64,000 nucleotides of DNA, from contig CAMAWD010000009.1 of the NCBI GenBank assembly GCA_945861785.1, forward strand, positions 1-64,000. The letters are read 5' to 3'. The notes beneath the pieces are model-generated. The model did no database searches. It was given only the letters and a program-made list of their open reading frames with translations, and had not been told where the DNA came from. Made by a program: the position numbers and the translations under genes. Of this stretch, positions 35,354 through 45,155 are shown piece by piece. How positions within the stretch are numbered: the first letter of the stretch is position 1; each line of letters opens with the position of its first letter. This stretch comes from Rhodoferax sp. OV413 (GTDB lineage: Bacteria > Pseudomonadota > Gammaproteobacteria > Burkholderiales > Burkholderiaceae_C).

Positions 35354-35599
35354 CTATTGCACCTTCACACCAGTTTCGCGCTGGATGTCCTTGAAGATCT
35401 GCGATTCGCGATCGATCAAGGACTTGACCTCGGCGGTCCAGCGGGAGGGGTAGGGCGTGAGCAGGCGGATATTCTTGCTGGGATACGTCTGGGCCAGTGC
35501 AGTTGCCGCACAAAGGCTTGCCAGTGCGGCGCTGATGGCGGCCCCGAGCAACTTCGAGGAGAAATCGCGGCGCGCTTGTCTCGTCGTGAACTTGACCAT
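35354..35599 (-). pseudogene. Bug/TctC binding protein reduced to its two ends
   Basis: The ATG at 35599 has GGAG upstream and begins an intact signal peptide (FSSKLLGAAISAALASLCAATALAQ split over residues 13-37), then the Bug mature start TYPSKNIRLLTPYP. At residue 52 it passes directly into a C-terminal piece (LIDRESQIFKDIQRETGVKV) that ends at TAG. The product is 81 residues against about 325 for the family. The deletion of roughly 240 codons kept the frame. The protein would be exported but cannot bind ligand. Confidence 0.75.
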
Positions 35600-35750
35600 G
35601 TTTCGCTCCCCTTGAATTTTTGCAAGTCTGCCATGAGGGTATCGCAGCGTCCAATGGCTATTTTTTTGGCTTTGTCGATTCGAATCTCGCATTGCAGGGT
35701 CGCGTGCACGTTCCTGGCGCGCAATGCGTCACCCCCCAAGGAGATTCCCC

Positions 35751-35897
35751 ATGACTCTGTGCCCGATCGCAATTGTCGCCGACTGCGCCAAGTGCCCCGC
35801 GTTCAAGATCTGCCCGCTCAAGACATCGCTCTGGGACCAGAAAGCGAAGCCGCAGGAGCCGCCGGCCAAGGCCGGCAGGCCCGGTAAGCGCAAGTGA
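35751..35897 (+). CDS. Small cysteine-rich protein, 48 residues
   Basis: The ATG at 35751 follows AAGGAG by 7 bases, a strong ribosome site. The protein begins MTLCPIAIVADCAKCPAFK, then ICPLKTSLWDQ, and ends in a proline- and lysine-rich tail. Four cysteines (4, 12, 15, 20) in C-x7-C-x2-C-x4-C could bind a metal or cluster. I think similar short proteins occur in related betaproteobacteria, but no function is known to me. It converges on gabD. Confidence 0.65.
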   Translation: MTLCPIAIVADCAKCPAFKICPLKTSLWDQKAKPQEPPAKAGRPGKRK

Positions 35898-35921
35898 ATC
35901 GCCCCGCAAACGGGCCCAGGC

Positions 35922-37400
35922 CTACTTCAGGATATCCCCCAGGCAAAGGAACTTGATCTCCACGTAGTCGTCCATGCCATGGCGCGAGCCTTCGCGCCCC
36001 AGGCCGGACTGCTTGACACCGCCGAAAGGCACGTGCTCCGTGGCAAGGATTCCCACGTTGATGCCGACCATGCCGTATTCCAGCGCCTCGCTGACGCGGA
36101 AGATGCGGCCCACGTCGCGGCTGTAGAAATAACTTGCCAGGCCGAACTCGGTGTTGTTGGCGGCATCGATGGCCTCCTGCTCGGTCGTGAAACGGAACAC
36201 CGGTGCGAACGGGCCGAAGGTCTCCTCTTTGGCGCACAACATGTCGCCAGTCGCGCCAGACACGACTGTGGGTTCGAAGAACTGGCCCTGCAGGGCGTTG
36301 CCGCCAACGGTGATCGTGCCTCCCTTGGCCAGCGCGTCGGCCACATGGCGCTTGACCTTGTCCACGGCAGCGTCTTCGATCAGCGGGCCTTGCGCCACGC
36401 CGTCCTCAAAACCATTGCCGACCTTGAGCGCCCGCACCTTGGCACTGAACTTGGCCACGAAGGCGTCGTAGACACCATCTTGCACGTAGAAGCGGTTGGC
36501 GCACACGCAGGTCTGGCCGGCATTGCGGTACTTGCTGGCCATGGCGCCTTCCACGGCGGAGTCGATATCGGCGTCGTCGAACACGATGAAGGGCGCATTG
36601 CCGCCCAGCTCCAGCGACATCTTCTTGACCGTGGGCGCCGACTGGGCCATCAGGATCCGGCCGACCTCGGTGGAGCCGGTGAAGCTGATGTGGCGCACGA
36701 CGTCGCTGGCGCACAGCACCTTGCCGACCGAAATCGAGTTTGCGCTGTCGGCGGTCAACATGTTGAGCACACCGGCCGGGATGCCGGCGCGCAGCGCCAG
36801 TTCGGCCGCAGCCAGCGCGGTCAGGGGGGTGAGTTCGGCCGGTTTGATGATCACGGTGCAACCGGCGGCCAGGGCGGGTGCGACCTTGCGCGTGATCATC
36901 GCCAACGGAAAGTTCCAGGGGGTGATGGCAGCGCAGACGCCGATCGGTTGTTTGACCACCATCAGGCGGCGGTTGTTGTCGAAGGTGGGCAGGGTTTCGC
37001 CGTTGACGCGTTTGGCTTCTTCGGCGAACCATTCCACGAAACTCGCGCCGTAGGCGACTTCACCCTTCGCCTCGGCGAACGGTTTGCCCTGTTCGGCGGT
37101 CATGATGCGGCCCAGGTCTTCCTGGTTGGCCATCAGCAGGTCGAACCACTTGCGCATCAGGATGCTGCGTTCCTTGGCGGTCTTGCTGCGCCATGCCGGC
37201 CACGCCGCGTTGGCGGCATCGATGGCAGCGAGTGCATCGGTATCCCCCAGGTTGGCTACGTCGGCCAGTTTGCGGCCATTGGAGGGGTCGAACACATCGA
37301 ACCGGTTTAGCCCGGCGACCCACTGGCCGTTGATCAGGGCGTCGGTCTTGAGCAGGGTGGGGTCGCGCAACAGCGAAAGAGGGGAGGTTTTCATGTCCAT
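35922..37400 (-). CDS. gabD: NADP-dependent succinate-semialdehyde dehydrogenase
   Basis: A 492-residue aldehyde dehydrogenase close to GabD. Catalytic Cys298 is in NAGQTCVCANR, the general base Glu264 in SLELGGNAP, Asn163 in PWNFPLAMITRK and Lys186 in IIKPAE. GabD-type end motifs HVPFGGVKQSGLGREGS and DDYVEIK are present. It oxidises succinate semialdehyde to succinate in the cytoplasm. Cys300 lies two residues from the catalytic Cys, an arrangement that in the human enzyme forms a redox-switch disulfide. The start could be the ATG at 37400 or 37394. Divergent from alaS. Confidence 0.9.
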   Translation of the reverse strand: MDMKTSPLSLLRDPTLLKTDALINGQWVAGLNRFDVFDPSNGRKLADVANLGDTDALAAIDAANAAWPAWRSKTAKERSILMRKWFDLLMANQEDLGRIMTAEQGKPFAEAKGEVAYGASFVEWFAEEAKRVNGETLPTFDNNRRLMVVKQPIGVCAAITPWNFPLAMITRKVAPALAAGCTVIIKPAELTPLTALAAAELALRAGIPAGVLNMLTADSANSISVGKVLCASDVVRHISFTGSTEVGRILMAQSAPTVKKMSLELGGNAPFIVFDDADIDSAVEGAMASKYRNAGQTCVCANRFYVQDGVYDAFVAKFSAKVRALKVGNGFEDGVAQGPLIEDAAVDKVKRHVADALAKGGTITVGGNALQGQFFEPTVVSGATGDMLCAKEETFGPFAPVFRFTTEQEAIDAANNTEFGLASYFYSRDVGRIFRVSEALEYGMVGINVGILATEHVPFGGVKQSGLGREGSRHGMDDYVEIKFLCLGDILK

Positions 37401-37591
37401 GGGGTGTGCTCCAGAGCAAAGTGGCGGGGATCGCCGGGATTATCCCGCCAAGGCAGCTGTCGCCGGCCTGGCTGGCACACCAGCACAGCTAAAATGCACA
37501 GGTTTTCCCGTGTGTCCATGGTCCCTTGCGGATCGTTGGGCCAGCCTGCAGCGCAACTCCTCGCGCAGCCACATCCTTAGCTTGAAGCCCC

Positions 37592-40216
37592 ATGAACCAC
37601 TCTGCCATCACCGTTGCCGACATCCGCACCATCTTCCTGGACTTCTTCGCCTCCAAGGGCCACACCGTGGTGGCGTCGAGCCCGCTGGTTCCTGGCAACG
37701 ACCCCACGTTGATGTTCACCAACTCGGGCATGGTGCAGTTCAAGGACGTGTTCCTGGGCACCGACAAGCGCTCCTACGTGCGCGCCGCCTCGGTGCAGGC
37801 CTGCCTGCGCGCCGGTGGCAAACACAACGACCTGGAGAACGTGGGTTACACCGCACGCCACCACACCTTTTTCGAAATGCTCGGCAACTGGAGTTTTGGC
37901 GACTACTTCAAGCGCGAGTCGCTGACCTGGGCCTGGGAACTGCTGACCCAGGTCTACAAGCTGCCCGCCGACAAGTTGTGGGCCACGGTTTACATCGACG
38001 ACGACGAGGCCTTCGACATCTGGACCAAAGAAATCGGTCTGCCTGCGGAACGCGTGGTGCGCATCGGCGACAACAAGGGTGCCAAATATGCGTCCGACAA
38101 CTTCTGGATGATGGCCGACACCGGCCCCTGCGGCCCTTGCAGCGAGATCTTTTACGACCACGGACCCGAAGTGGCCGGTGGCCCGCCGGGCTCACCCGAC
38201 TCCGAGGGCGACCGCTACATTGAGATCTGGAACAACGTGTTCATGCAGTTTGACATGCAGGCCGATGGTTCGGTCAAACCATTGCCGGCTCCGTGTGTGG
38301 ACACCGGCATGGGCCTGGAACGTCTGGCGGCGATCCTGCAGCACCAACACAGCAACTACCAGATCGACCTGTTCGACGCGCTGGTCCGCGCCGCGGCGCG
38401 CGAGACCGGCTGTGCCGACCTGGCCAACAACTCGCTCAAGGTGATCGCCGACCACATCCGCGCCACCGCGTTCCTGGTCAGCGACGGCGTGATCCCAGGC
38501 AACGAAGGCCGCGGCTACGTGCAGCGGCGCATCATCCGGCGCGCCATCCGCCACGGCTACAAGCTGGGCAAGAAGACGCCTTTCTTCCACCGACTGGTGG
38601 CCGACCTGGTGGCCGTGATGGGCGAGGCCTACCCAGCCATGGCGGCGCAGCAGCAGCGCATCACCGAGGTGCTCAAGGCCGAGGAGGAGCGTTTCTTCGA
38701 GACGCTGGAAAATGGCATGCAGATACTCGACGCGGCCCTGTTGGGCGGTGTGACGCAGCTGCCGGGCGACGTGGCCTTCAAGCTGCACGACACCTTCGGC
38801 TTCCCGCTGGACCTGTCGGCCGATGTGTGCCGCGAGCGCGGCCTGACGGTCGACGAAGCCGGTTTCCATGCCGCCATGGACCGCCAGAAGGCGCAGGCCC
38901 GTGCGGCTGGCAAGTTTCGCATGGACAAGGCGCTGGAGTACACCGGCGCGGGCAACGAGTTCGTCGGTTACGACAGCCTGACCTTTGATAGCATCGTTAC
39001 CGGCCTGTTCTTCGACGGTGTGCCGGTTGACCATATTGCGGCGGGCCAGGCGGCAGTGGTGGTGCTCGACAGCACGCCGTTCTATTCCGAGAGCGGCGGC
39101 CAGGTGGGTGACCAGGGCGCGATTTTTTCGGACACTGCGATGTTCGACGTGGCAGACACCCAGAAGATCAAGTCCGACGTATACGGCCACCACGGCAGCC
39201 TGTCGGCCGGCGCGCTGAAGATCGGCGACAAGGTCACGGCCCACGTGAATGCCGCCACCCGCGCGGCGACGGTGCGCAACCATTCCGCCACGCACCTGAT
39301 GCACAAGGCGCTGCGCGCTGTGCTGGGCACGCATGTGCAGCAAAAGGGCAGCCTGGTGAATGCCGAACGCACGCGTTTCGACTTCACGCACAACGCCCCG
39401 GTGAGCGACGAACAGGTGCAGGCGATCGAGGCGCTGGTCAACGCCGAGATCCTGGCCAATGCGGCCACGTTATCGCGCCTGATGGACATCGAGTCGGCCA
39501 AGAAGACCGGCGCCATGATGCTGTTCGGCGAAAAGTATGGCGAGGTCGTGCGTGTGCTCGACATCGGCAGCACCACCGAGCTGTGTGGCGGCACCCATGT
39601 GCAGCGCACCGGCGACATCGGCCTGTTCAAGGTGGTGTCCGAAGGCGGCGTGGCGGCCGGTGTGCGCCGCATCGAGGCGGTCACAGGCGGGGGCGCACTG
39701 GCCTACCTGCAGAACCTCGAAGCCACGGTCGCGCAGGTGGCTGGCACCGTCAAGGCGCCGGTGGCCGAGTTGAACGAACGCGTCAAGGGCATGCAGGAAC
39801 ATGTCAAGCAGCTGGAACGCGAAATTGCTGCGCTCAAGGGCAAACTGGCATCGAACCAGGGCGACGAGCTGCTGCAGCAGGCGGTCGATGTCAAGGGCGT
39901 AAAGCTGCTGGCAGTGCGCCTCGACGGAGCCGACGCCAAGACCCTGCGCGAGAGCATGGACAAGCTCAAGGACAAGCTCAAGAGCGCCGTAATCCTGCTC
40001 GCCACCGTGGATGGTGCCAAGGTGCAGTTGGCAGCCGGGGTCACGCCCGATCTGGTGGCGAAGGTCAAGGCGGGTGAGCTGGTGAACTTCGTCGCCGCCC
40101 AGGTCGGTGGCAAGGGCGGTGGCAAGGCCGACCTGGCCATGGCCGGTGGCACCGACCCGGCGGGCCTGCCTGCCGCCCTGGCGAGTGTGCAGGGCTGGGT
40201 GGCCGGCAAGCTTTGA
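37592..40216 (+). CDS. alaS: Alanyl-tRNA synthetase
   Basis: An 874-residue protein, standard for AlaS. In order: class II catalytic core ([30 protein letters not shown] split over residues 10-40), RTVV-type recognition region, editing domain with [13 protein letters not shown] (HxxxH zinc ligands) and [13 protein letters not shown], and the C-Ala domain with a coiled coil (residues about 720-770). It charges tRNA-Ala. A TAAAAT element at 37490-37495 may be the -10 of its promoter, but no good -35 is visible. Confidence 0.97.
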   Translation: MNHSAITVADIRTIFLDFFASKGHTVVASSPLVPGNDPTLMFTNSGMVQFKDVFLGTDKRSYVRAASVQACLRAGGKHNDLENVGYTARHHTFFEMLGNWSFGDYFKRESLTWAWELLTQVYKLPADKLWATVYIDDDEAFDIWTKEIGLPAERVVRIGDNKGAKYASDNFWMMADTGPCGPCSEIFYDHGPEVAGGPPGSPDSEGDRYIEIWNNVFMQFDMQADGSVKPLPAPCVDTGMGLERLAAILQHQHSNYQIDLFDALVRAAARETGCADLANNSLKVIADHIRATAFLVSDGVIPGNEGRGYVQRRIIRRAIRHGYKLGKKTPFFHRLVADLVAVMGEAYPAMAAQQQRITEVLKAEEERFFETLENGMQILDAALLGGVTQLPGDVAFKLHDTFGFPLDLSADVCRERGLTVDEAGFHAAMDRQKAQARAAGKFRMDKALEYTGAGNEFVGYDSLTFDSIVTGLFFDGVPVDHIAAGQAAVVVLDSTPFYSESGGQVGDQGAIFSDTAMFDVADTQKIKSDVYGHHGSLSAGALKIGDKVTAHVNAATRAATVRNHSATHLMHKALRAVLGTHVQQKGSLVNAERTRFDFTHNAPVSDEQVQAIEALVNAEILANAATLSRLMDIESAKKTGAMMLFGEKYGEVVRVLDIGSTTELCGGTHVQRTGDIGLFKVVSEGGVAAGVRRIEAVTGGGALAYLQNLEATVAQVAGTVKAPVAELNERVKGMQEHVKQLEREIAALKGKLASNQGDELLQQAVDVKGVKLLAVRLDGADAKTLRESMDKLKDKLKSAVILLATVDGAKVQLAAGVTPDLVAKVKAGELVNFVAAQVGGKGGGKADLAMAGGTDPAGLPAALASVQGWVAGKL

Positions 40217-40262
40217 CCCGCATGGCCGCAACCAGCGCCGGCACGGCTGCCCGGTACACCCC

Positions 40263-41141
40263 GTGAGCCTGCTGGCGCCCGGCTCGCCACGCGACCGGCG
40301 CATCGGCATCACCCTGATGTGTGTCGTGGCGCTGTGTTATTCCTGCCTCGATGCGGCGGCCAAGTACCTGGTGGTCACCCTGCCGGTGGTGCAGGTGGTG
40401 TGGCTGCGCTTTCTCACCCATGCCGTACTGGGCGTGGTGGTGCTGGCGCCAAACTACGGGCTGCGCCTGTTTCGGGTGCAGCATCCGCGCCTGCAGCTTT
40501 TGCGGGGCATCATGCTGGCGGGCATGACGGGGCTCAACATCTGGGCGCTGGTCTACCTGCAGCTCGACATCACGGCGGCGATCCAGTTTTCGGTGCCGAT
40601 CCTGGTCGCGGTGATCAGTGCCAGGTGGCTGGGCGAACGGCTCGACGGCCCGCGCTGGATCGCCATCCTGGCGGGTTTTGGCGGCGTATTGCTGATCGTG
40701 CGGCCCGGCTCCAGCGCGTTCCATCCGGCGATCTTCCTGTCGATCGGCAATGCGATCCTGTACGCGCTGTTCAACCTGCTGACGCGCCGGCTCGCCGCCT
40801 CTGAACTGCCGGCGGCCACGCAGCTGATGTCGGCCATCATCCCGTCGGTGCTGCTGGCGCCGTTTGGCTTGTTCGTTTGGCGGGCACCCGATGGCTGGTG
40901 GAGCTGGGTGCTGGTGTTGTCGCTGGGGCTGTTCGGTGGCATGGGCCACCTCGCGGCGGCGCTGGCCTACCGCTATGCGTCCGCGGCGGTGCTGGGCCCC
41001 TTTATCTACCAGCAGATCATCTACATGGGACTGCTTGGCTGGCTCGTGTTCGGCCACGTGCCCGACGCGCTGGTGGTGCTGGGGGCGGCGGTTGTGGTGG
41101 GCAGCGGGCTGTTTCTGCTGTACCGTGAGTTTCGGCACTGA
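40263..41141 (+). CDS. EamA/DMT family transporter
   Basis: A 292-residue protein with ten hydrophobic segments in two EamA halves; the first half ends with the LGERLDGPRWIAILAGFGGVLLIVRPG signature (split near residues 122-148). It is a metabolite exporter-type permease with unknown substrate. GTG at 40263 is chosen; ATG at 40317 is possible but would remove the first helix. Confidence 0.82.
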   Translation: MSLLAPGSPRDRRIGITLMCVVALCYSCLDAAAKYLVVTLPVVQVVWLRFLTHAVLGVVVLAPNYGLRLFRVQHPRLQLLRGIMLAGMTGLNIWALVYLQLDITAAIQFSVPILVAVISARWLGERLDGPRWIAILAGFGGVLLIVRPGSSAFHPAIFLSIGNAILYALFNLLTRRLAASELPAATQLMSAIIPSVLLAPFGLFVWRAPDGWWSWVLVLSLGLFGGMGHLAAALAYRYASAAVLGPFIYQQIIYMGLLGWLVFGHVPDALVVLGAAVVVGSGLFLLYREFRH

Positions 41142-41180
41142 GCGGCTGCGCAAGCCACCCTGCCGGCGGCGTCTGGCGTG

Positions 41181-41651
41181 TCAGGCAGCAACGACCGGCT
41201 CGCACAGCACCTCGGTATGGACCGAGTTGGCGATGAAACACGCTTCGTGCGCTTCGTGGTGCAGCGCGTCCAGGGCGGGCCGGTCGGGTTGCTTCGGACC
41301 CGAAAACACCACCGCAGGACGCAGCATGACGCGGGTCATGGCCATTTTGCCACGGGCATTGCGGCGCATCTCGCCAGACGCATGGTCGTGGTAGCTGTCA
41401 ACGCAGTACCCGTGTTTGGCCGCGATCGACAGGAACCACAACATGTGGCAACTGGAGAGTGATGCCACGAAGGCCTCTTCCGGGTCCACCCCGGCCGCGT
41501 CGGACCATGGCAGCGGCACGACGTGCGGTGATGAAGACCCGGGGACCTCGGCGCCGCCGTCGAAACGCAGCAGGTGGCGGCGGCTGTACCGACCGGAGGA
41601 AAAGTCCTGATCGCCGCGTTGCCAGAGGATCTCGGCGCTGTAGCTGGCCAT
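41181..41651 (-). CDS. OsmC family protein
   Basis: A 156-residue OsmC-like protein. The two redox cysteines are in SLSSCHMLWFL and in EAHEACFIANSV, as in organic hydroperoxide reductases. It would reduce organic peroxides or other electrophiles in the cytoplasm. The start ATG at 41651 gives the family N-terminus (YSAEILWQRG). It is divergent from the jelly-roll protein gene. Confidence 0.87.
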   Translation of the reverse strand: MASYSAEILWQRGDQDFSSGRYSRRHLLRFDGGAEVPGSSSPHVVPLPWSDAAGVDPEEAFVASLSSCHMLWFLSIAAKHGYCVDSYHDHASGEMRRNARGKMAMTRVMLRPAVVFSGPKQPDRPALDALHHEAHEACFIANSVHTEVLCEPVVAA

Positions 41652-41809
41652 GGGGTGGTCCTTCGTTCTGTGGGCCCGGCCCGGAGCTGGTCCGGCACCA
41701 GCAACTGTATTGTGCTTGCACCGGGCTGGTGTGCCGCACCGGCACGCAATTGCCGGTGCCCGGCGCGACGTGAGCGATGGCCAGCGCAGTTTTCAATACA
41801 CTGACCACC

Positions 41810-42550
41810 ATGACCCACCTTCCTGGCGCGCACCACGGGCCGCATCAGCTGGTTTCCTGCTACCGCAGCGGCGATGCCATGCGCAGTCGCAGCATTGGTG
41901 ATTTGGTGTTGACTGGCGTGGTCGACATCCTTGCGCCCCCGGCCGGGCTGCTGGCGGATTGGGAGCGGGAGACCACGCAGCGCTTGGGCCTGGAACCCGG
42001 CGACGTCGAATTGTTGTCCCTGCCCCGGGCGCGTATGCGCTGGCCGGACTACCGCCGTTGCGTGCAGGCGGTGTCTGACTGGAGCAGCACGGTGGGCCTG
42101 CACGGGGTTCTTTGCGCCAGTGATGTTGCCCTGATGGCCTGTCGCGGGGCGCGCTACCACCACGACGCGGAGCAGTATGGCGGTGCTGTCTTTTGCAATC
42201 TTTTCGTGAGCGAGGACAAGGGTTTGGACCTGCATTTTCCGTCGGCCGGTCGACGAATCCCGCTGGTCAGGGGCACCGTCGTGGTGTTCGATACCGGCCA
42301 GGCGCATGCCGCAATCGATCGCCGGCATGGCGGCTTCGATGTGGCCGACTTCCCCCCCGACCGGGACTGCTCCCAAGTCTTCCTGACCTGGGAGCTTGCG
42401 GTCGAGAGCGCCGACGTCGCGCGCGCGCTGGGAGTCGATTTCGACATCGTCCCTTCAGGTGTGCTGCCTTTGGATGAAGGGCAAGTCTGGCTGAATGGCG
42501 CACCCGCCCACGTGTGCCCGGAGTCCGGGCGGTGGCTGGTGGGCGGATGA
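41810..42550 (+). CDS. Uncharacterised protein with a jelly-roll HxD...H pattern
   Basis: A 246-residue protein. The central part, RYHHDAEQYGGAVFCNLFV then GTVVVFDTGQAHA, has the His-x-Asp and distal His of 2-oxoglutarate/Fe(II) dioxygenases or related double-stranded beta-helix proteins. The typical C-terminal arginine is not obvious. I do not recognise a named family. ATG at 41810 is chosen; ATG at 41777 in frame is also possible. Confidence 0.5.
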   Translation: MTHLPGAHHGPHQLVSCYRSGDAMRSRSIGDLVLTGVVDILAPPAGLLADWERETTQRLGLEPGDVELLSLPRARMRWPDYRRCVQAVSDWSSTVGLHGVLCASDVALMACRGARYHHDAEQYGGAVFCNLFVSEDKGLDLHFPSAGRRIPLVRGTVVVFDTGQAHAAIDRRHGGFDVADFPPDRDCSQVFLTWELAVESADVARALGVDFDIVPSGVLPLDEGQVWLNGAPAHVCPESGRWLVGG

Positions 42551-42630
42551 CAGGCGGGCCAGGCGCCGAGCCGCCTGACGCGAAGTGAGCGACCGCTGTG
42601 CAGCGTTGAGCGCACCAGTCAGCCCACCAT

Positions 42631-43536
42631 TCAGCGCACGTGCCACTCCTGTGTCAGCGGCTTGGCGCCGACCAGCTCAGCGTAACCCGCGCCGGTGGTG
42701 CCGCCCGGGTGGGCCCCGAAATACCGCTCGTCCATGGGCAGGTCCGCCGGTTGCCAGCGCACGTCGCAGGACAGGCGCACCCGCCCGACAGGGGAATGGT
42801 TTTCCAGCGATCCGTGCAGTATGTACATGCCGAAGACGACCACATCGCCGGCCTCGAAGTTGCGCGTCAGCAAGCGGGTGCCGCGCTCGCGCGCCAGGCT
42901 CAGTGCGTCCTGCGCCAGCGTGGCCTTGCGGGTGGTGTCGCGCGCCACGTCAAAGCCTATCATCGGGTCGATCAGATCGCGGAAATGGTGCGAGCCCTCC
43001 ACCACCACCAGCGGGCCGTCACACACCGGCACGTCACCGATCGGCAACCACACCGTGCAGACCTGGTCGTGTGCGCGGGTGAAGAACGGGTAATCGAAAT
43101 GCAGCCCGGTTGCGCGGCCGGCAGTACCGGCACGCAGGAACATGTAGTCCTGCGGCCGCGCCGGCGCGCCCAGAAGGTTTGCCATGATGCCGTGCAACGC
43201 GTCACCATGGCTAAGCGCGCGCAGCCTGGGGCCCTCGCTCACCGACTGCCAGAACTTCCCGCGGTCGGCAATCAGTTCGTCGCGCCGGCTGGCACCGGTG
43301 GCGATGCCCGCGCTGGCGGGCTCGGCCACCTCGCCAACCGCCACCAGGTGTTCGAAGACCTCCTGGCGCGCGGCTGCCACCAGGGCTTTGTCCAGCACGC
43401 CTTTCAAATAAATAAATCCGTCGGCGGCCATGCGTTCGCGCAACGCCTGCGGACGTTCGAGCAAGGCCGCGCTATCGGGCAGTTCACCGACCATGTTGGC
43501 GGGCACCTCCTGCCCTTGTACCCTGCAGCCCTGCAT
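42631..43536 (-). CDS. Phytanoyl-CoA dioxygenase (PhyH) family protein
   Basis: A 301-residue Fe(II)/2-oxoglutarate oxygenase. Iron ligands are His146-x-Asp148 (GLHFDYP) and His241 (ILHGSLENHS); Arg252 or Arg254 (GRVRLS) would bind 2-oxoglutarate. The ATG at 43536 follows GGGAG by 7 bases. It is the last gene of a five-gene minus-strand run (PhyH, isomerase, aldolase, SDR, PhyH) that diverges from the TRAP transporter. The family hydroxylates small acids, amino acids or phosphonates as well as acyl-CoA. Confidence 0.85.
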   Translation of the reverse strand: MQGCRVQGQEVPANMVGELPDSAALLERPQALRERMAADGFIYLKGVLDKALVAAARQEVFEHLVAVGEVAEPASAGIATGASRRDELIADRGKFWQSVSEGPRLRALSHGDALHGIMANLLGAPARPQDYMFLRAGTAGRATGLHFDYPFFTRAHDQVCTVWLPIGDVPVCDGPLVVVEGSHHFRDLIDPMIGFDVARDTTRKATLAQDALSLARERGTRLLTRNFEAGDVVVFGMYILHGSLENHSPVGRVRLSCDVRWQPADLPMDERYFGAHPGGTTGAGYAELVGAKPLTQEWHVR

Positions 43537-43576
43537 GTGTGTCTCCCTGTCTGGAACGGCGAAATGCGCTGGCCGC

Positions 43577-44332
43577 TTACATCGCTGCCGTGAAACCGCC
43601 GTCCACCGTCATGACCAGCCCGTTGACAAACACGGCCTCGTCGGACGCCAGGAACACGGCGGCCGGCCCGATCTCCCGCGGGTCGCCCCAGCGCCCCGCG
43701 GGTGTGCGTTTGCAGACCCAGTCGTTGAACTCCTGGTTGGCCAGCAGGGGTGTGTTCATCTCGGTCGCGAAGTAACCCGGTGCGATGCAGTTGACCGTGA
43801 CACCCGCGGGTGCCAGTTCGACCGCCAATTGCCGGGTCATCGCATGTACGGCGCCCTTGCTGGCCACATAGGCCGAGACGGAGGGCCGCGCTGCCAACGC
43901 AGTGATCGACCCCGTGACGATGATGCGCCCGCGCCGGCGCGGCACCATCTGGCCGGCTGCCGCTTTGCACAACACCCAGACGGCGGTCAGGTTCGTGGCG
44001 AGCACCCGCTGGAAGTCTGCCAGCGCAAACTCGCCGATCGGCGCGCGGTGGTTGATGCCGGCGTTGGCGACCAGAATGTCGAAGCGGCCGTGCCGTGCGG
44101 CTATGTCGGCCACCGCGTGTTCCGCAGCGGCGGTGTCGCTGACGTCGAAGGCCAGTGCCTCGCCGGACAGGCCCTGTGCCTGCAACTCGGCAACCCGCGC
44201 CGCCAGTGCGGCGCCGTCGCGCGCGTTCAGCACCACATGTGCACCGGCCCGCGCCAGTGATTCGGCCATGGCCCACCCGAGCCCGCGCGAGGCCCCCGTC
44301 ACGAGCGCCACCTTGCCGGTCAGGTCGAACAT
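43577..44332 (-). CDS. SDR family oxidoreductase
   Basis: A 251-residue classical short-chain dehydrogenase. Cofactor loop TGASRGLG (12-19), NAG at about 90, catalytic Ser in GSITALA and Tyr-x3-Lys in YVASKGAVHA. ATG at 44332 starts the conserved FDLTGKVALVTG. It lies 40 bases after the PhyH gene's coding start side and 46 bases from the aldolase gene in the same operon. It probably oxidises a hydroxyl of the sugar acid handled here. Confidence 0.87.
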   Translation of the reverse strand: MFDLTGKVALVTGASRGLGWAMAESLARAGAHVVLNARDGAALAARVAELQAQGLSGEALAFDVSDTAAAEHAVADIAARHGRFDILVANAGINHRAPIGEFALADFQRVLATNLTAVWVLCKAAAGQMVPRRRGRIIVTGSITALAARPSVSAYVASKGAVHAMTRQLAVELAPAGVTVNCIAPGYFATEMNTPLLANQEFNDWVCKRTPAGRWGDPREIGPAAVFLASDEAVFVNGLVMTVDGGFTAAM

Positions 44333-44378
44333 GGGCTTGCACTCCGCGAAGGAACAGGTTTTAGGGGCGGTGTCGGGG

Positions 44379-45155
44379 TCATTCCGGCTGCCGATCGATC
44401 TGGCGCACCAGGCTGGTGAAGGCCTGTTGCAGCAGCCCGTTGTCGGTGCCGGCGGCAATCATGGTGTAACCCATTTCCTGCGCCCGCCGCACCCAGGCCG
44501 GGTCGGTGGCCATGAAGCCTGCCACCTTGCCGTGGCGCCGGCAGACCTCGACCACCTTGCGCATCGCGGCGTCGAAACGCGGATCGTCGAAACGCCCCGG
44601 AATACCCATGAAATTGGACAAGTCGAAATGGCCCACCCACAACACGTCGATGCCGTCCACGGCGGCGATCTCCTCGACGTTGGCCAGCCCGTGTTCGGTT
44701 TCGATCTGCGCGATGACCAGGGTGCGTTCGTGGGCGATGCGGATCTTCTCGCCCACGTCACCACCCAGGTAGTCGCATTGCGCAAACCCGAAGGCCGCGC
44801 CACGCCGCCCGACGGGCGGGTAGCGGCAGGCCTGGACGATGGACTCGGCATGCGCGCGCGATTCGACCATCGGGATCATGACGCCGGTGGCGCCGAGATC
44901 GAGCGCCCGCGCCAGCCAGGTGTATTCGCCGCGCGGCACCCGCACCATGGGCTCGATCGGCAAGCCGCGGCAGGTGGAGAACAACCACTTGAGCGTCTCG
45001 AAGCCCAGGCCGGCGTGCTCCATGTCGTACAGCACGAAGCGACAACCGGCGTTGGCCAGGATCGCGCTCATGCCGGGCGAGAAGAATTCGAACACCATGG
45101 CGCCGGCAACCGTCTGGCCGCCAAGCAACTGCTTTTTGATCGTGTTGGGTTTCAT
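44379..45155 (-). CDS. HpcH/HpaI family aldolase
   Basis: A 258-residue class II pyruvate aldolase. The key arginine is in MVRVPRGEYTW, and the metal ligands are the Glu in IAQIETEHGLAN and the Asp in VGHFDLSN. Members split 2-keto-3-deoxy sugar acids or 4-hydroxy-2-ketoheptanedioate into pyruvate and an aldehyde. With an L-rhamnonate dehydratase encoded 8 kb away in the same region, a 2-keto-3-deoxy-L-rhamnonate aldolase role (giving pyruvate and lactaldehyde) is plausible. Its start overlaps the isomerase gene by four bases. Confidence 0.85.
   Translation of the reverse strand: MKPNTIKKQLLGGQTVAGAMVFEFFSPGMSAILANAGCRFVLYDMEHAGLGFETLKWLFSTCRGLPIEPMVRVPRGEYTWLARALDLGATGVMIPMVESRAHAESIVQACRYPPVGRRGAAFGFAQCDYLGGDVGEKIRIAHERTLVIAQIETEHGLANVEEIAAVDGIDVLWVGHFDLSNFMGIPGRFDDPRFDAAMRKVVEVCRRHGKVAGFMATDPAWVRRAQEMGYTMIAAGTDNGLLQQAFTSLVRQIDRQPE

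Noticed and set aside
40217-40262. Terminator after alaS
   Set aside because: No convincing stem with a T-run; the EamA gene starts 46 bases later and may be read through.
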